From contig CAMYVY010000001.1 in NCBI GenBank assembly GCA_947302715.1, positions 1 to 64,000 of the forward strand: 64,000 nucleotides of DNA, given 5' to 3'. The DNA comes from an uncultured Clostridia bacterium (GTDB lineage: Bacteria > Bacillota > Clostridia > Peptostreptococcales > Anaerovoracaceae). Of this stretch, positions 1 to 7,782 are shown piece by piece. The first letter of the stretch is position 1. Each line of letters starts with the position of its first letter. The position numbers and the translations under genes were made by a program. The notes beneath the pieces are model-generated. The model did not search any database, was not told the origin of the DNA, and saw only the letters and a list, made by a program, of their open reading frames with translations.

Positions 1-163
1 GGACGGGATAAGCGCTGAAAGCATCTAAGTGCGAAGCCCCCCACAAGATGAGATCTCCTCCCTTTTGGGTAAGACCCGTGAGAGACTATCACGTTGATAG
101 GCCAGAGGTGTAAGTGCAGTAATGCATTCAGCTGACTGGTACTAATCGGTCGAATACTTAACC
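1..163 (+). rRNA. 23S ribosomal RNA, 3' end (partial)
   Basis: The window opens inside the 3' domain of 23S rRNA. The stretch around 131-150 contains the conserved GCTGACTGGTACTAATCGGT segment, and the gene ends near 163 at the ACTTAACC terminus that pairs with the 23S 5' end. The 5' part lies outside the window. The last base is an estimate from the pairing end, good to a few bases. Confidence 0.95.
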
Positions 164-220
164 AGAGAAAGGTTTTTCGAGAAGCAAAGTTTGAGCTTTC
201 TATTCATTCAATAGGTCATA

Positions 221-336
221 TCCCGTGACAATAGCGAAGAGGTCACACCTGTTCCCATCTCGAACACAGTAGTTAAGCTCTTCTGCGCCGATGATACCTG
301 GTGGGCGACTGCCCGGGAAAGCAGGACGTTGCGGGT
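221..336 (+). rRNA. 5S ribosomal RNA
   Basis: This is a complete 5S gene of about 116 nt. It has the CCATCTCGAACACAG loop region, the GTTAAGCTCTTC helix, and a terminal stem formed by TCCCGTGAC at the start and GTTGCGGG at the end. It follows 23S after a spacer of about 57 nt, the normal order for a Firmicutes rRNA operon. Ends are set from the terminal stem. Confidence 0.93.
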
Positions 337-341
337 TTACA

Positions 342-368
342 AGGGACGGCTTGATTTAAGCCGTCCCT
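342..368 (+). terminator. hairpin after 5S rRNA
   Basis: A perfect stem AGGGACGGCTT/AAGCCGTCCCT surrounds a 5-nt loop, just after 5S. There is no long T-run, so it may be a processing hairpin rather than a strong terminator. The stem is related in sequence to the hairpin that follows tRNA-Glu. Confidence 0.7.
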
Positions 369-382
369 GAATTCAAAGTTTT

Positions 383-457
383 GGCCCCATGGTCAAGTGG
401 TTAAGACATCGCCCTTTCACGGCGGTAACCCGAGTTCGAGTCTCGGTGGGGTCACCA
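383..457 (+). tRNA. tRNA-Glu (anticodon UUC)
   Basis: A 75-nt cloverleaf with encoded CCA. The acceptor strands GGCCCCA and TGGGGTC pair, the T-arm is CGAGTTCGAGTCTCG, and the anticodon loop CTTTCAC gives UUC. It sits between two near-identical AGGGACGG hairpins in the rRNA operon tail. Confidence 0.95.
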
Positions 458-461
458 TATA

Positions 462-491
462 AGGGACGGTTTCTTAAAAGGAACCGTCCCT
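462..491 (+). terminator. hairpin after tRNA-Glu
   Basis: AGGGACGGTT and AACCGTCCCT can form a 10-bp stem around a 10-nt loop. The stem repeats the AGGGACGG/CCGTCCCT motif of the hairpin after 5S. It probably ends or delimits the rRNA-tRNA-Glu transcript. Confidence 0.65.
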
Positions 492-541
492 ATAGTATAC
501 AGGGAATATTAATTCAAATACAAACAATTTAATACATGCAT

Positions 542-624
542 GCGCGACTGGCGGAACTGGCAGACGCACTAGATTTAGGTTCTAGCGGGAGACCGTGGGG
601 GTTCAAGTCCCTCGTCGCGCACCA
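542..624 (+). tRNA. tRNA-Leu (anticodon UAG), integration target
   Basis: An 83-nt class II tRNA with encoded CCA. The acceptor strands GCGCGAC and GTCGCGC pair, the anticodon stem CTAGA/TCTAG encloses TTTAGGT (UAG), a long variable arm is present, and the T-loop is TTCAAGT. Its last about 20 bases, AAGTCCCTCGTCGCGCACCA, recur at 793-812 and 26195-26214, and the last eight, GCGCACCA, also at 26020-26027. This is the attachment site used by the adjacent island, and integration leaves the tRNA intact. Confidence 0.95.
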
Positions 625-812
625 GAAAAAGGAGATGGGAAAACCCATCTCCTTTTGAATATGATGAAGGGACTTGGACCCCAGGGGGTTGGGAGACCTA
701 ACCCGGTGATTGACGAGCCGAAGGCGAAGACAGAACCGTGGTAGGTCCCCAGTCAGGACCGCAGGAGCTATGCTCCGTGGCGGTCCACAGCCAAGTCCCT
801 CGTCGCGCACCA
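617..812. repeat. left copy of a 195-bp att-flanked unit (CIME-like)
   Basis: This unit starts at the last eight bases of tRNA-Leu, carries a terminator hairpin (628-656) and a GC-rich segment, and ends with a second copy of the tRNA-Leu 3' end (791-812). A nearly identical copy lies at 26020-26214, at the other end of the island; the two differ by one 1-nt indel and two substitutions (positions 669 and 789 here). Short cassettes bounded by two att sites next to an integrative element are known as CIMEs (cis-mobilizable elements). Calling this one a CIME is inference. Confidence 0.85.
628..656 (+). terminator. terminator directly after tRNA-Leu
   Basis: AAAGGAGATGGG and CCCATCTCCTTT form a 12-bp stem with an AAAA loop. 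There is a T-run on the plus strand, and a T-run follows on the minus strand as well, so it can act in both directions. It belongs to the repeated unit, not to the original chromosomal tRNA tail. Confidence 0.85.
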
Positions 813-1281
813 TATTCTAGGCAGTTTGAGAAATCAAGCTGCCTTTTGTGTTTTTCAGTCTTTTATTGAATTTCCAATGGTTTCCTGGCTTACATTTAAG
901 GAGAGAAAACCTCATATAATATCCATACAACATGATATAAGCTATATCATAGTGAGATAATAATGGGATTCTTGCTTTTTGGTGTCAGGTACCACACTCG
1001 AAGATGACTACACTGCGATTGGTCTTTTTTAAGTATATTAAAGTCTCAGAAGCATTGATAATACATGATTAGAAGTGGGAGAGATTGCAGGTAGATTTTT
1101 CGTAATAATAAGTGTACATTTTCGGAATGGCTTTGCAATTTTGCAAAGCTTTATATATATAAGGCATTTGCCAGAAAGGAAATGTAACTAATCCACAGCG
1201 CCTACACAGAAGTATAAAGAGAAATTCTAAGAAAGGAAATGTTGAGAACTTCCCTATGAGTTCAATATACAAGGAAAAGAA
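813..1281. other. gene-free left end of the island
   Basis: No credible gene lies in this stretch. It starts with a terminator hairpin at 820-843 and contains a palindrome at 1130-1149 (GCTTTGCAA, TT, TTGCAAAGC). That palindrome resembles the stem of the terminator at 16487-16507. Confidence 0.6.
820..850 (+). terminator. terminator following the second att copy
   Basis: GGCAGTTTGA and TCAAGCTGCC form a 10-bp stem with a GAAA loop, followed by TTTTGTGTTTTT. It sits 8 bases past the att copy ending at 812, where it would terminate tRNA-Leu transcription if this att were joined to the tRNA. Confidence 0.85.
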
Positions 1282-1575
1282 ATGCAAAAGGGAATATTTG
1301 CCAAAATCGACGCTGAAGAAGTGTATCCAACTCATGCTCAGTCAATACGAATGAAAAAACTAGACGAAAGAGGCAATCTTTCAACGGGAACAATCAATCA
1401 AATCTTACTTGAAAGCAAACCCAATCAAAGAGAGAGAATTGTTTTGCAGGCCGATAAGTTTGAAAACCTATTCCCTAGAAACCTTCCTATATCTGAACGA
1501 GAAAACTATATGGCTGCAGCAATGGAACACTACGCACGATTCCATAAACGGAAGGATAGAAACTATGAGAGGTAG
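1282..1575 (+). pseudogene. C-terminal fragment of a ParB-like partition protein
   Basis: The 97 residues contain AEEVYPTHAQSIRMKKL and KPNQRERI, followed by a phenylalanine-proline motif. I recall this pattern from the C-terminal part of ParB/Spo0J-like proteins carried by clostridial conjugative elements. The ParB nuclease/CTP-binding domain and HTH are missing, and no good ribosome binding site precedes the ATG. It is most likely the end of a gene whose 5' part was deleted. The family assignment is from memory of the motif and is moderate in strength. Confidence 0.5.
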
Positions 1576-1729
1576 TATTATTGTAATTCTTGACTAGAAT
1601 TTATGATTTGCAATAATAGTTAGTTGTAATTTTGTATGGACGAAACGTCATGTATTATAAAGGAGCAGATTAATTTAACTGAATAAGATTTTATTATCAC
1701 TATAAGGAAAGGGGGGTGTGTATAATGGT

Positions 1730-1830
1730 ATGAAAAAAATGACGTTACTATGTTGAGCAGTACAATAATGGTAGTTATAGCGTCAGTGACATTTCCCTGT
1801 AATTACAACGTTAATAAGTTTTACAAGTAA
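1730..1830 (+). pseudogene. frameshifted small signal-peptide gene
   Basis: A strong ribosome binding site (AAGGAAAGGGGGG, 1706-1717) precedes ATGAAAAAAATG at 1730. The reading frame hits TGA within ten codons. A single frame change restores a hydrophobic stretch (SSTIMVVIASVTF) and a short tail ending at 1830. It looks like a broken relative of the small secreted-protein genes that follow. The protein itself is not recognised. Confidence 0.35.
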
Positions 1831-1869
1831 AAATGTAAGAAACATAGTTATTTGAGAGGAGAGCAAGAT

Positions 1870-2292
1870 ATGAAGAAAAGAATGATGTATATTCTGCTTA
1901 TGTTAGTGGTATTTATTACTTCTAGTATTACAGTGTTCGCTGCAGAATATGAAGGCAATGAATACAAAGAAGGCAGAGAAGAAGGTACAAGATATCATAC
2001 CGTTTGCGGTACTCTACCATATCATAACATGTATCCAAGGGGGGTAGGACATGCGTTATATCCGGGTGGTAGTGTTTACTTTTATAGTGGTTGCTGCTGG
2101 CAATGCGAAAACTGCTATCTTGTTTTGGTTACGCAAGGTGATTATTACTTCGGGCAAATGGAGACAATTAGGAAGTGGGGGAGTGTTGCTTGGAATGAAA
2201 GACTAACAACAAATTGCAACTATGTAGTTGTATCTAATTGGGGCTACTGTCCGAATAATTGGATGAGTGGCTACCGTTTTAATGTGTATTAG
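1870..2292 (+). CDS. small cysteine-rich secreted protein
   Basis: The protein is 140 residues from the ATG at 1870, chosen because GAGGAGA lies 9 bases upstream; an in-frame ATG at 1852 has no such site. An N-terminal basic stretch and hydrophobic segment ending in ITVFAAE form a typical signal peptide. The mature part has seven cysteines (including GCCWQCENC) and many aromatic residues, suggesting a disulfide-stabilised or metal-binding extracellular fold. No family was recognised. It precedes a one-TM protein in the same direction, 50 bases away. Function unknown. Confidence 0.65.
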   Translation: MKKRMMYILLMLVVFITSSITVFAAEYEGNEYKEGREEGTRYHTVCGTLPYHNMYPRGVGHALYPGGSVYFYSGCCWQCENCYLVLVTQGDYYFGQMETIRKWGSVAWNERLTTNCNYVVVSNWGYCPNNWMSGYRFNVY

Positions 2293-2342
2293 TGTATAAT
2301 TAACAATGAAATACATTTCATTATGTATCAGGAGAAAAGGAT

Positions 2343-2606
2343 ATGCTTGAATGGATTAACAACATGACAGCAAAAACATGGTTGCTTATTGTTATAAGCG
2401 TTTCTGTGGTTGTTGCTATTGGGTTTCCATTACTCTCAAACTGGTTATGCAATAAAGACTATAATAAACAAGTTGATGGTAGTAAAAAAACACGTGTGCT
2501 TAAAGAAGGTATGCGTAATTGTTACAACAAACCTGATCCAGATATGGAAGCTCACGAGTCCCTAGCATGGCTAAAAAGCAAGCAAAATATATTCGGACCA
2601 AAGTAA
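2343..2606 (+). CDS. small single-pass membrane protein
   Basis: An 87-residue protein with one hydrophobic segment (about residues 12-32) and a charged cytoplasmic-type tail. The start ATG at 2343 follows AGGAGAAAAGG closely. It lies 50 bases after the cysteine-rich secreted protein and may be co-transcribed with it. No known domain recognised. Confidence 0.6.
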   Translation: MLEWINNMTAKTWLLIVISVSVVVAIGFPLLSNWLCNKDYNKQVDGSKKTRVLKEGMRNCYNKPDPDMEAHESLAWLKSKQNIFGPK

Positions 2607-2778
2607 TTAATGATGGACGCTACGTGAATACTAGAAGTAAGTAAAATAGTGAATACCATTTATAGAGAATAAGTAGTAGCGGATTATATTAAATAGAATA
2701 TGAACAATAATGATGAATGCGTCTTTCTTCGGAGAGATGCATTTTTTATTGTCAAAAATTCGAAAGGAGAAATAAAAG

Positions 2779-3411
2779 ATGATTAGAGCATGTAGAGATT
2801 ATTTTGAAGTGGAGGTTGAAAGGGAGGTAGGGCTTAATGCCGCTACGGTAGCCTCGTTCCTTTGGGACATCATGAGGCTGGATCCGGAGATGAAGTATAG
2901 ACACGGTCTTGCATGGGTCAAGGCATCTTACAGATTCATTTCCCTTGGCATGCTTGTAATTCTGGACAGTATTCTTAACAGAATCACTGCAAACAGAATG
3001 AAAGGTAAGGAGACCTTCATCTTTATCGATGAAATCTATCTTCTCTTTATGCATGAGTTCTCAGCGCAGTTCCTGTTCAAACTCTGGAAGAGAGTCCGTA
3101 AGTATGGAGCCTACTGCACAGGAATCACACAGAACGTGGATGATTTCTTGCAATCTCACACAGCCAGAACCATGCTTTCCAACTCCGAGTATATCGTCAT
3201 GCTGAATCAGGCGGCGACAGATAGAGTGGAACTTGCCAAGCTCCTCAATATCTCCGACCTGCAACTCAGCTATATCACCAACGTAGAAGCCGGCTGCGGC
3301 CTCATCAAAGTCGACTCCAGCCTGGTGCCCTTCGTAAACAAATTTCCAAGGGACACCAAACTGTATAGGCTGATGACCTCCAATTTGTCAGAAGTTACAG
3401 CCCAAAGGTAA
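2779..3411 (+). pseudogene. VirB4-like conjugation ATPase C-terminus fused to another N-terminus
   Basis: Residues about 56-210 match the end of the VirB4-family ATPase of Gram-positive conjugative elements, which powers the DNA-transfer channel. They contain the Walker B strand TFIFIDEIYLLF, then WKRVRKYGAYCTGITQNV and ARTMLSNSEY. The Walker A half (some 600 residues) is absent. Residues 1-54 do not fit VirB4 and look more like a replication-type N-terminal domain (LNAATVASFLWDIM, HGLAWVKASYRF). A good ribosome binding site (AAAGGAG) precedes the ATG. An internal deletion seems to have joined two genes in frame. It cannot be an active ATPase. Confidence 0.7.
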
Positions 3412-3490
3412 GCATAACACATCCTTGTCCGAGGAGGAGTCCTGTTGGATTCCTCTTTGGCTTTACATCAAAGAAGAAGGAGGTGGTTAG

Positions 3491-5698
3491 GTGAAACCAA
3501 ATGAATATATGGCTAAGAGTCAGGCGATTAAGAATCAGACCAAGAGGCAAGAAGGCAGCAGTCAGTTTAAGAACCAGACAAATAGCAGTCAAACTAGAAG
3601 CCATGCAAGTTATGGTCAGACTAAACGTCAAGCAAGTAATCAGTTTAAGAACCAGGCAAGTTATGGCCAAGCAAGAAGTCAGACAAGTTATGGGAAAGCT
3701 GAGAAGTCGCAAACGGTTAATGGACAGACTATCAAAACTCGGAAACTTATCGAACCTATAAAGGTGAAGAACTATAGGGATGTCAAAGAACTGAGATTCA
3801 GGCGAGCTGCAGTAACTGCGTCTAGGGCCAAGGCTGTGGGTATGAGAGTCAAACATCGTGCTGACAGCACAATGGATACAGACGGAAAGAGTGAGTCCCA
3901 GTATGCTACTGACAACATGATGTCCATGGGGAGAGATACTCTCCGCGAGACCAAGAATGTTGCGCTGACCGGGAGCAAGAGACACGATAAGGCTAACCGT
4001 GAGCCTTCCGAAAACCGGGCAAAGGAGTTTATTAAGAAGAGGTTTGAGCGGAAGGCTCAGGAGAAGAGGGAGCAGGCGAGGGCTGAGGTATCAGGTTCAA
4101 ATGATTTGAAGGTGAAGCATGAGCCTGACTTGAAGACTAAAAATCAGACTTCAAGTTTGGAACAAGAATCGAAATCACAAAATGTTTTATCGAAAGCTGA
4201 ACCTGAAAGTTTGAAATCGCAATTTGCGACATCAAGATTGGAGGGTAAGGCTTCAGCTGAGGTTCCGACAGCCAAACTAGTTGGTAGTTCTGTAGGAGAT
4301 GCACCGAAAGACTCTATTAAAGTCCGTGGCAGAAACTCATCCACAGTAACCGTCTGCGGTCGCGGTTCAAATAAAACCATCAAGGTTAGGCAGCCAAATA
4401 AAGCGTTTGTTAAAACCAGAGGAGCGGAGACCAGTGTGAACACTGTGCAACCACTCGGTAGTGCCCGTAGTCCTCGGGTAGCGGATGCAAATACCAGAAA
4501 GCCTAAGATAATAAACCCTGGAAATCGCATGCGTCAGCAGGCCAAGAAAGTTGAGGTAGCTAAGCGTACCCGGACGGTAGCAAGTAAGGCCGCCAAGGAA
4601 ACCGCAAGGACAACCACGGAGGCCGCAGTTAACACCTATAGAGCACTTAAGAAAGCGGTCATGGCCACCAAGACTTTGGTCACAAGCCTCTCTGTAGGTG
4701 GAGCAGTGGCCTTGGTGGTAATAGTGGTATGCACATTCTTTGGTGCATCCCTTTATTTCTTTGGTGACCAAAGTTCATCCAACTACACTCCTGTGAGCGC
4801 CCCGGTGGAGGCCTATACCCACATCATCACCAAGTACGCAAAGGAGTTCGGAATCCCGGAGTACGTGGAACTCATAAAAGCAGTCATGATGCAGGAGTCC
4901 GGTGGGCGCGGCCTTGATCCTATGCAAGCAGCGGAGGGAGCATACAACACTCGCTATCCCAGAGAGCCAAACGGCATCAAAGACCCAGACTACTCCATTT
5001 GGTGCGGAGTCCAGGAGATTAAGTCGGTACTGGTCATGGCCAAGGTAGAGAATCCCTTGGCCATGGATAGAATCAGGCTGGCTCTTCAAGGGTATAACTA
5101 TGGGCCTGGATATATAACTTGGGCAGTGAATAGGGACGGCGGATATACCGAGGAGAATGCCTGCACATTCTCTGACAATCAGGCCGTTAGGCTGGGTTGG
5201 TCCAGCTACGGCGACAAACAGTACGTGGCACATGTTTTGAGGTATTACCCCTACGGTAGGTATAACTACGGAATCGGGAACGAAGTCATCGTGAACGTGG
5301 CAGCCGAGCAGCTTGGAAACGAAGGCGGAGCCAAGTTCTGGTTCTGGTACAGTTTTAGCGGAAGAGTAGAGTGGTGCGCTTGCTTTGTGAGCTGGTGTGC
5401 GGATCAGTGTGGCTATATCGAAGGAGGCATTATCCCCAAGTGTGCCGGAGTTGGAACTGGAATCGACTTCTTCCAGGCTAGAAACCAGTGGCAAAGACCG
5501 GGCTACGAACCATCAGCCGGAGACATCATCTTCTTCGACTGGGATCCCGACGGTCTCTGCGATCACGTAGGAATAGTCGAATGCTGTGACGGAACCTACG
5601 TCTACACCATCGAAGGTAACACCTCCGACATGTGCGCCAGGAGGGAGTACCCAGTGAATAGTATTTATATATATGGATATGGGGTACCAGGGTATTGA
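3491..5698 (+). CDS. lysozyme-like/CHAP bifunctional cell-wall hydrolase of a conjugation system
   Basis: The protein has 735 residues from a GTG at 3491 behind GGAGGTGG. It opens with about 200 residues of Gln/Ser/Lys-rich repeats (SQFKNQ, SYGQ), then a basic linker, one membrane segment (about 398-420, GGAVALVVIVVCTFFGASLY), a lysozyme-like transglycosylase domain (about 435-580; EFGIPEYVELIKAVMMQESGG holds the catalytic Glu) and a C-terminal CHAP/NlpC-type amidase domain with Cys in EWCACFVSWC and His in CDHVGIVE. This is the Tn916 Orf14/CwlT type: it is anchored in the membrane and opens peptidoglycan for the conjugation channel. It is the only transfer gene here that looks intact, directly downstream of the VirB4 tail as in Tn916-like elements. 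Confidence 0.88.
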   Translation: MKPNEYMAKSQAIKNQTKRQEGSSQFKNQTNSSQTRSHASYGQTKRQASNQFKNQASYGQARSQTSYGKAEKSQTVNGQTIKTRKLIEPIKVKNYRDVKELRFRRAAVTASRAKAVGMRVKHRADSTMDTDGKSESQYATDNMMSMGRDTLRETKNVALTGSKRHDKANREPSENRAKEFIKKRFERKAQEKREQARAEVSGSNDLKVKHEPDLKTKNQTSSLEQESKSQNVLSKAEPESLKSQFATSRLEGKASAEVPTAKLVGSSVGDAPKDSIKVRGRNSSTVTVCGRGSNKTIKVRQPNKAFVKTRGAETSVNTVQPLGSARSPRVADANTRKPKIINPGNRMRQQAKKVEVAKRTRTVASKAAKETARTTTEAAVNTYRALKKAVMATKTLVTSLSVGGAVALVVIVVCTFFGASLYFFGDQSSSNYTPVSAPVEAYTHIITKYAKEFGIPEYVELIKAVMMQESGGRGLDPMQAAEGAYNTRYPREPNGIKDPDYSIWCGVQEIKSVLVMAKVENPLAMDRIRLALQGYNYGPGYITWAVNRDGGYTEENACTFSDNQAVRLGWSSYGDKQYVAHVLRYYPYGRYNYGIGNEVIVNVAAEQLGNEGGAKFWFWYSFSGRVEWCACFVSWCADQCGYIEGGIIPKCAGVGTGIDFFQARNQWQRPGYEPSAGDIIFFDWDPDGLCDHVGIVECCDGTYVYTIEGNTSDMCARREYPVNSIYIYGYGVPGY

Positions 5699-5757
5699 TA
5701 TATTAATAGAGTGGAGTCGTTATATTATTTAGATAATAATGTATCAGATAAAGTATC

Positions 5758-5798
5758 TATAAGAGCATGGGAGTGGGATATTCTTCCATGCTCTTATA
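5758..5798 (+). terminator. hairpin ending the transfer-gene remnant
   Basis: TATAAGAGCATGG and CCATGCTCTTATA form a perfect 13-bp stem about 60 bases after the CHAP hydrolase stop. Only a short A/T stretch follows, so its strength is uncertain. Confidence 0.65.
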
Positions 5799-5809
5799 GA
5801 ATAAATTAA

Positions 5810-5836
5810 AGTAATTTGTAGTAGAAGAATCGTCTA
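5810..5836 (+). promoter_or_regulatory. candidate ECF-sigma promoter before the DNRLRE gene
   Basis: AGTAAT (5810-5815), a 15-base spacer and CGTCTA (5831-5836), followed by ATTATAT. The same arrangement (TGTAAC, 15 bases, CGTCTA, then TATTATAT) lies upstream of the island's own ECF sigma gene. CGTC-type -10 elements are typical of ECF sigma factors. Assignment to this sigma factor is inference. Confidence 0.35.
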
Positions 5837-5923
5837 ATTATATAGGGGGATGATTAAAGTGTATTGATAGAAACTGTATCGTTAATTATTCTCATGTGAC
5901 AAAATGAAATGGAGGTAAGAAAG

Positions 5924-7771
5924 ATGAAGAAAACAATCGTTCTAATCTTATGTGCGATTATAGCTGTTTCTATGCACAACCCAGTATTTGCGACAGAAAA
6001 CGAATCAGAAGATATGGTAGAAAACGAAGCGCGTAGAGTAGCTGAGATTCCGGAATTGCGTGAAAAGAATTCAGATACTTACTTGCTTTCGGATGGCTCA
6101 TATGAATGTGTTGTTTATGCTGAGGATAAGTATTATCATCAAGACGGAAAATTGATCGAATTTGATAATTCAATTGTACCGATAGACTATAAAAATGAAG
6201 AAACACAATATCATTATGTAAATGCATCTAGTAGCACAAAGGTGTATTTTCCAGATAATAATCCGTCAATCTTAATAGAATCTGGGAAAAAACAGCTCTC
6301 TTTTTCATTTGCAGATGCGGCGCCTACAAAGGCACAAATTGGAGAAGGGAATAAAGGATATAAGTTTCCAGAGTTTGATTTGGACTCTAATAGCTGCATT
6401 ACTTATTCAGATGTGTATAAAAGTGTAGATGTTGTATACGCGGTAAAGAAAGGAGGAGTAAAAGAATATATTATTTTGAAAGACAATGATGCACCTGCGG
6501 AATATTTGTATGAATTTGATACTACGGATTGCTATATCAAAGAAAATGAAAAGGGATCTCTTGACGTATATGATTTGAGCGATGAGCATATCTATGAATT
6601 TGCACCTCTTTTTGCGGTTGACAGTAATGGAAGTTACACCGAGGAACTAAAGTATGAGATTCTGAAGAGGTCTGACACAACAACTATCGTCGGCATCTCT
6701 ATATCCAAAGATTTTTTAGAGGAAAATGAAAGAGCTTTTCCTGTTCTGATTGATCCATCAATTATGGTGACTGGAGAATGGTGCACATACGATAGCTATG
6801 TTTCCAGCAGATATCCAAATACTAACTACTATCTTCAGGATTGGCTACGTACGGGAAGGGATTCAGATTTCTATACAAGGAGGACATACATCAAGTTTGA
6901 TCTTCCCTCTGGAATCACAAAAAATGGGATATCATTTGCGTATATTGATATAAGAAAATATAGTGGCAGTGCTCCGAACGTGAAAGCTTATAGAGCAACT
7001 GGCAATTGGTCCTCAAGCTCTTTGACATGGAATAACAAGCCAGGATATACGACAACCAATGCGTCTGGAAAAGCCTCGGCGTTATCTAATAATTGGTACA
7101 GGCTAAATGTAACTAATATAGTAAAGGGGTGGTATGCGGGATCTTATAACAATTATGGGTTTGTCTTAAAAGATGCAACTGAATCTGGAACAACACAGTG
7201 GACAACATTCTATTCGTCTGACGCTGCTTCGCCAAATAAACCTGAATTGCATATTAACTATACATATTATGGGACGAGACCCTACCAGAGTACAAGTAAA
7301 AAAAATATCAATTGTATGGGGTATGCCCTCGAATATAATCAATATATTACTGGTTCTGATCTTAATCTGTCTCCTAGCGCGATGACAGGAAAAACCACAT
7401 CGCAATTACAGTCATATATAGCTACGAAAGCAGAAACGTGGATGAGGAATAATATACAACAGGCAAATTATGGAGTGATTAGTTCGTATAACTCTGGAAT
7501 CAATAGTAGCTGGTATCGGATAGTTCTCAGGGTTGGATTTACTGATTTAGACGGCGATGGGGTGTTGGATGCAAACGAAAATTGGGATTATCATTGGTGG
7601 TATCAAACTAAGGATGGAAATTGGGCCGATAAAGCAGGAACGACACCGTCGCGGTATAGGAATAATACATATAATATTAATCCAACGAGTCAAGTTTGGT
7701 CTGGGTATGTAAACTATAATAGTGCAGGGAAATTTTATCAAATTAAGGATATTAGAACAGTAGCTTGGTAA
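5924..7771 (+). CDS. secreted DNRLRE-domain protein with putative papain-like cysteine protease domain
   Basis: The protein is 615 residues from the ATG at 5924 (GGAGGT 12 bases upstream; the ATG at 5909 lacks a site). A signal peptide ends near PVFATE. Residues about 30-280 form a beta-rich region. About 285-455 is a DNRLRE domain (YDSYVSSRYPNTNY, TYIKFDLP, LTWNNKP, YGFVLKD), as in wall-associated proteins and toxins such as WapA. The C-terminal about 150 residues contain NCMGYAL and later DYHWWYQTKDGNW, a Cys...His pattern like papain-fold effector domains. I infer an exported peptidase or polymorphic-toxin-like effector. The gene just downstream (12-base gap) encodes a secreted partner of unknown role. 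Confidence 0.7.
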   Translation: MKKTIVLILCAIIAVSMHNPVFATENESEDMVENEARRVAEIPELREKNSDTYLLSDGSYECVVYAEDKYYHQDGKLIEFDNSIVPIDYKNEETQYHYVNASSSTKVYFPDNNPSILIESGKKQLSFSFADAAPTKAQIGEGNKGYKFPEFDLDSNSCITYSDVYKSVDVVYAVKKGGVKEYIILKDNDAPAEYLYEFDTTDCYIKENEKGSLDVYDLSDEHIYEFAPLFAVDSNGSYTEELKYEILKRSDTTTIVGISISKDFLEENERAFPVLIDPSIMVTGEWCTYDSYVSSRYPNTNYYLQDWLRTGRDSDFYTRRTYIKFDLPSGITKNGISFAYIDIRKYSGSAPNVKAYRATGNWSSSSLTWNNKPGYTTTNASGKASALSNNWYRLNVTNIVKGWYAGSYNNYGFVLKDATESGTTQWTTFYSSDAASPNKPELHINYTYYGTRPYQSTSKKNINCMGYALEYNQYITGSDLNLSPSAMTGKTTSQLQSYIATKAETWMRNNIQQANYGVISSYNSGINSSWYRIVLRVGFTDLDGDGVLDANENWDYHWWYQTKDGNWADKAGTTPSRYRNNTYNINPTSQVWSGYVNYNSAGKFYQIKDIRTVAW

Positions 7772-7782
7772 AGGAGGATTGT

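Noticed and set aside
669..800. Hammerhead-like or T-box-like RNA in the att unit
   Set aside because: TTGACGA...GCCGAAGGC...GAAG differs from the hammerhead core (CUGANGA...GAAA), and no T-box AGGGUGGNACCGCG sequence is present.
529..813. 94-residue open frame on the minus strand over tRNA-Leu and the att unit (also its twin near 26000)
   Set aside because: It is the antisense of tRNA-Leu and of the repeated att unit; no ribosome site and no known domain.
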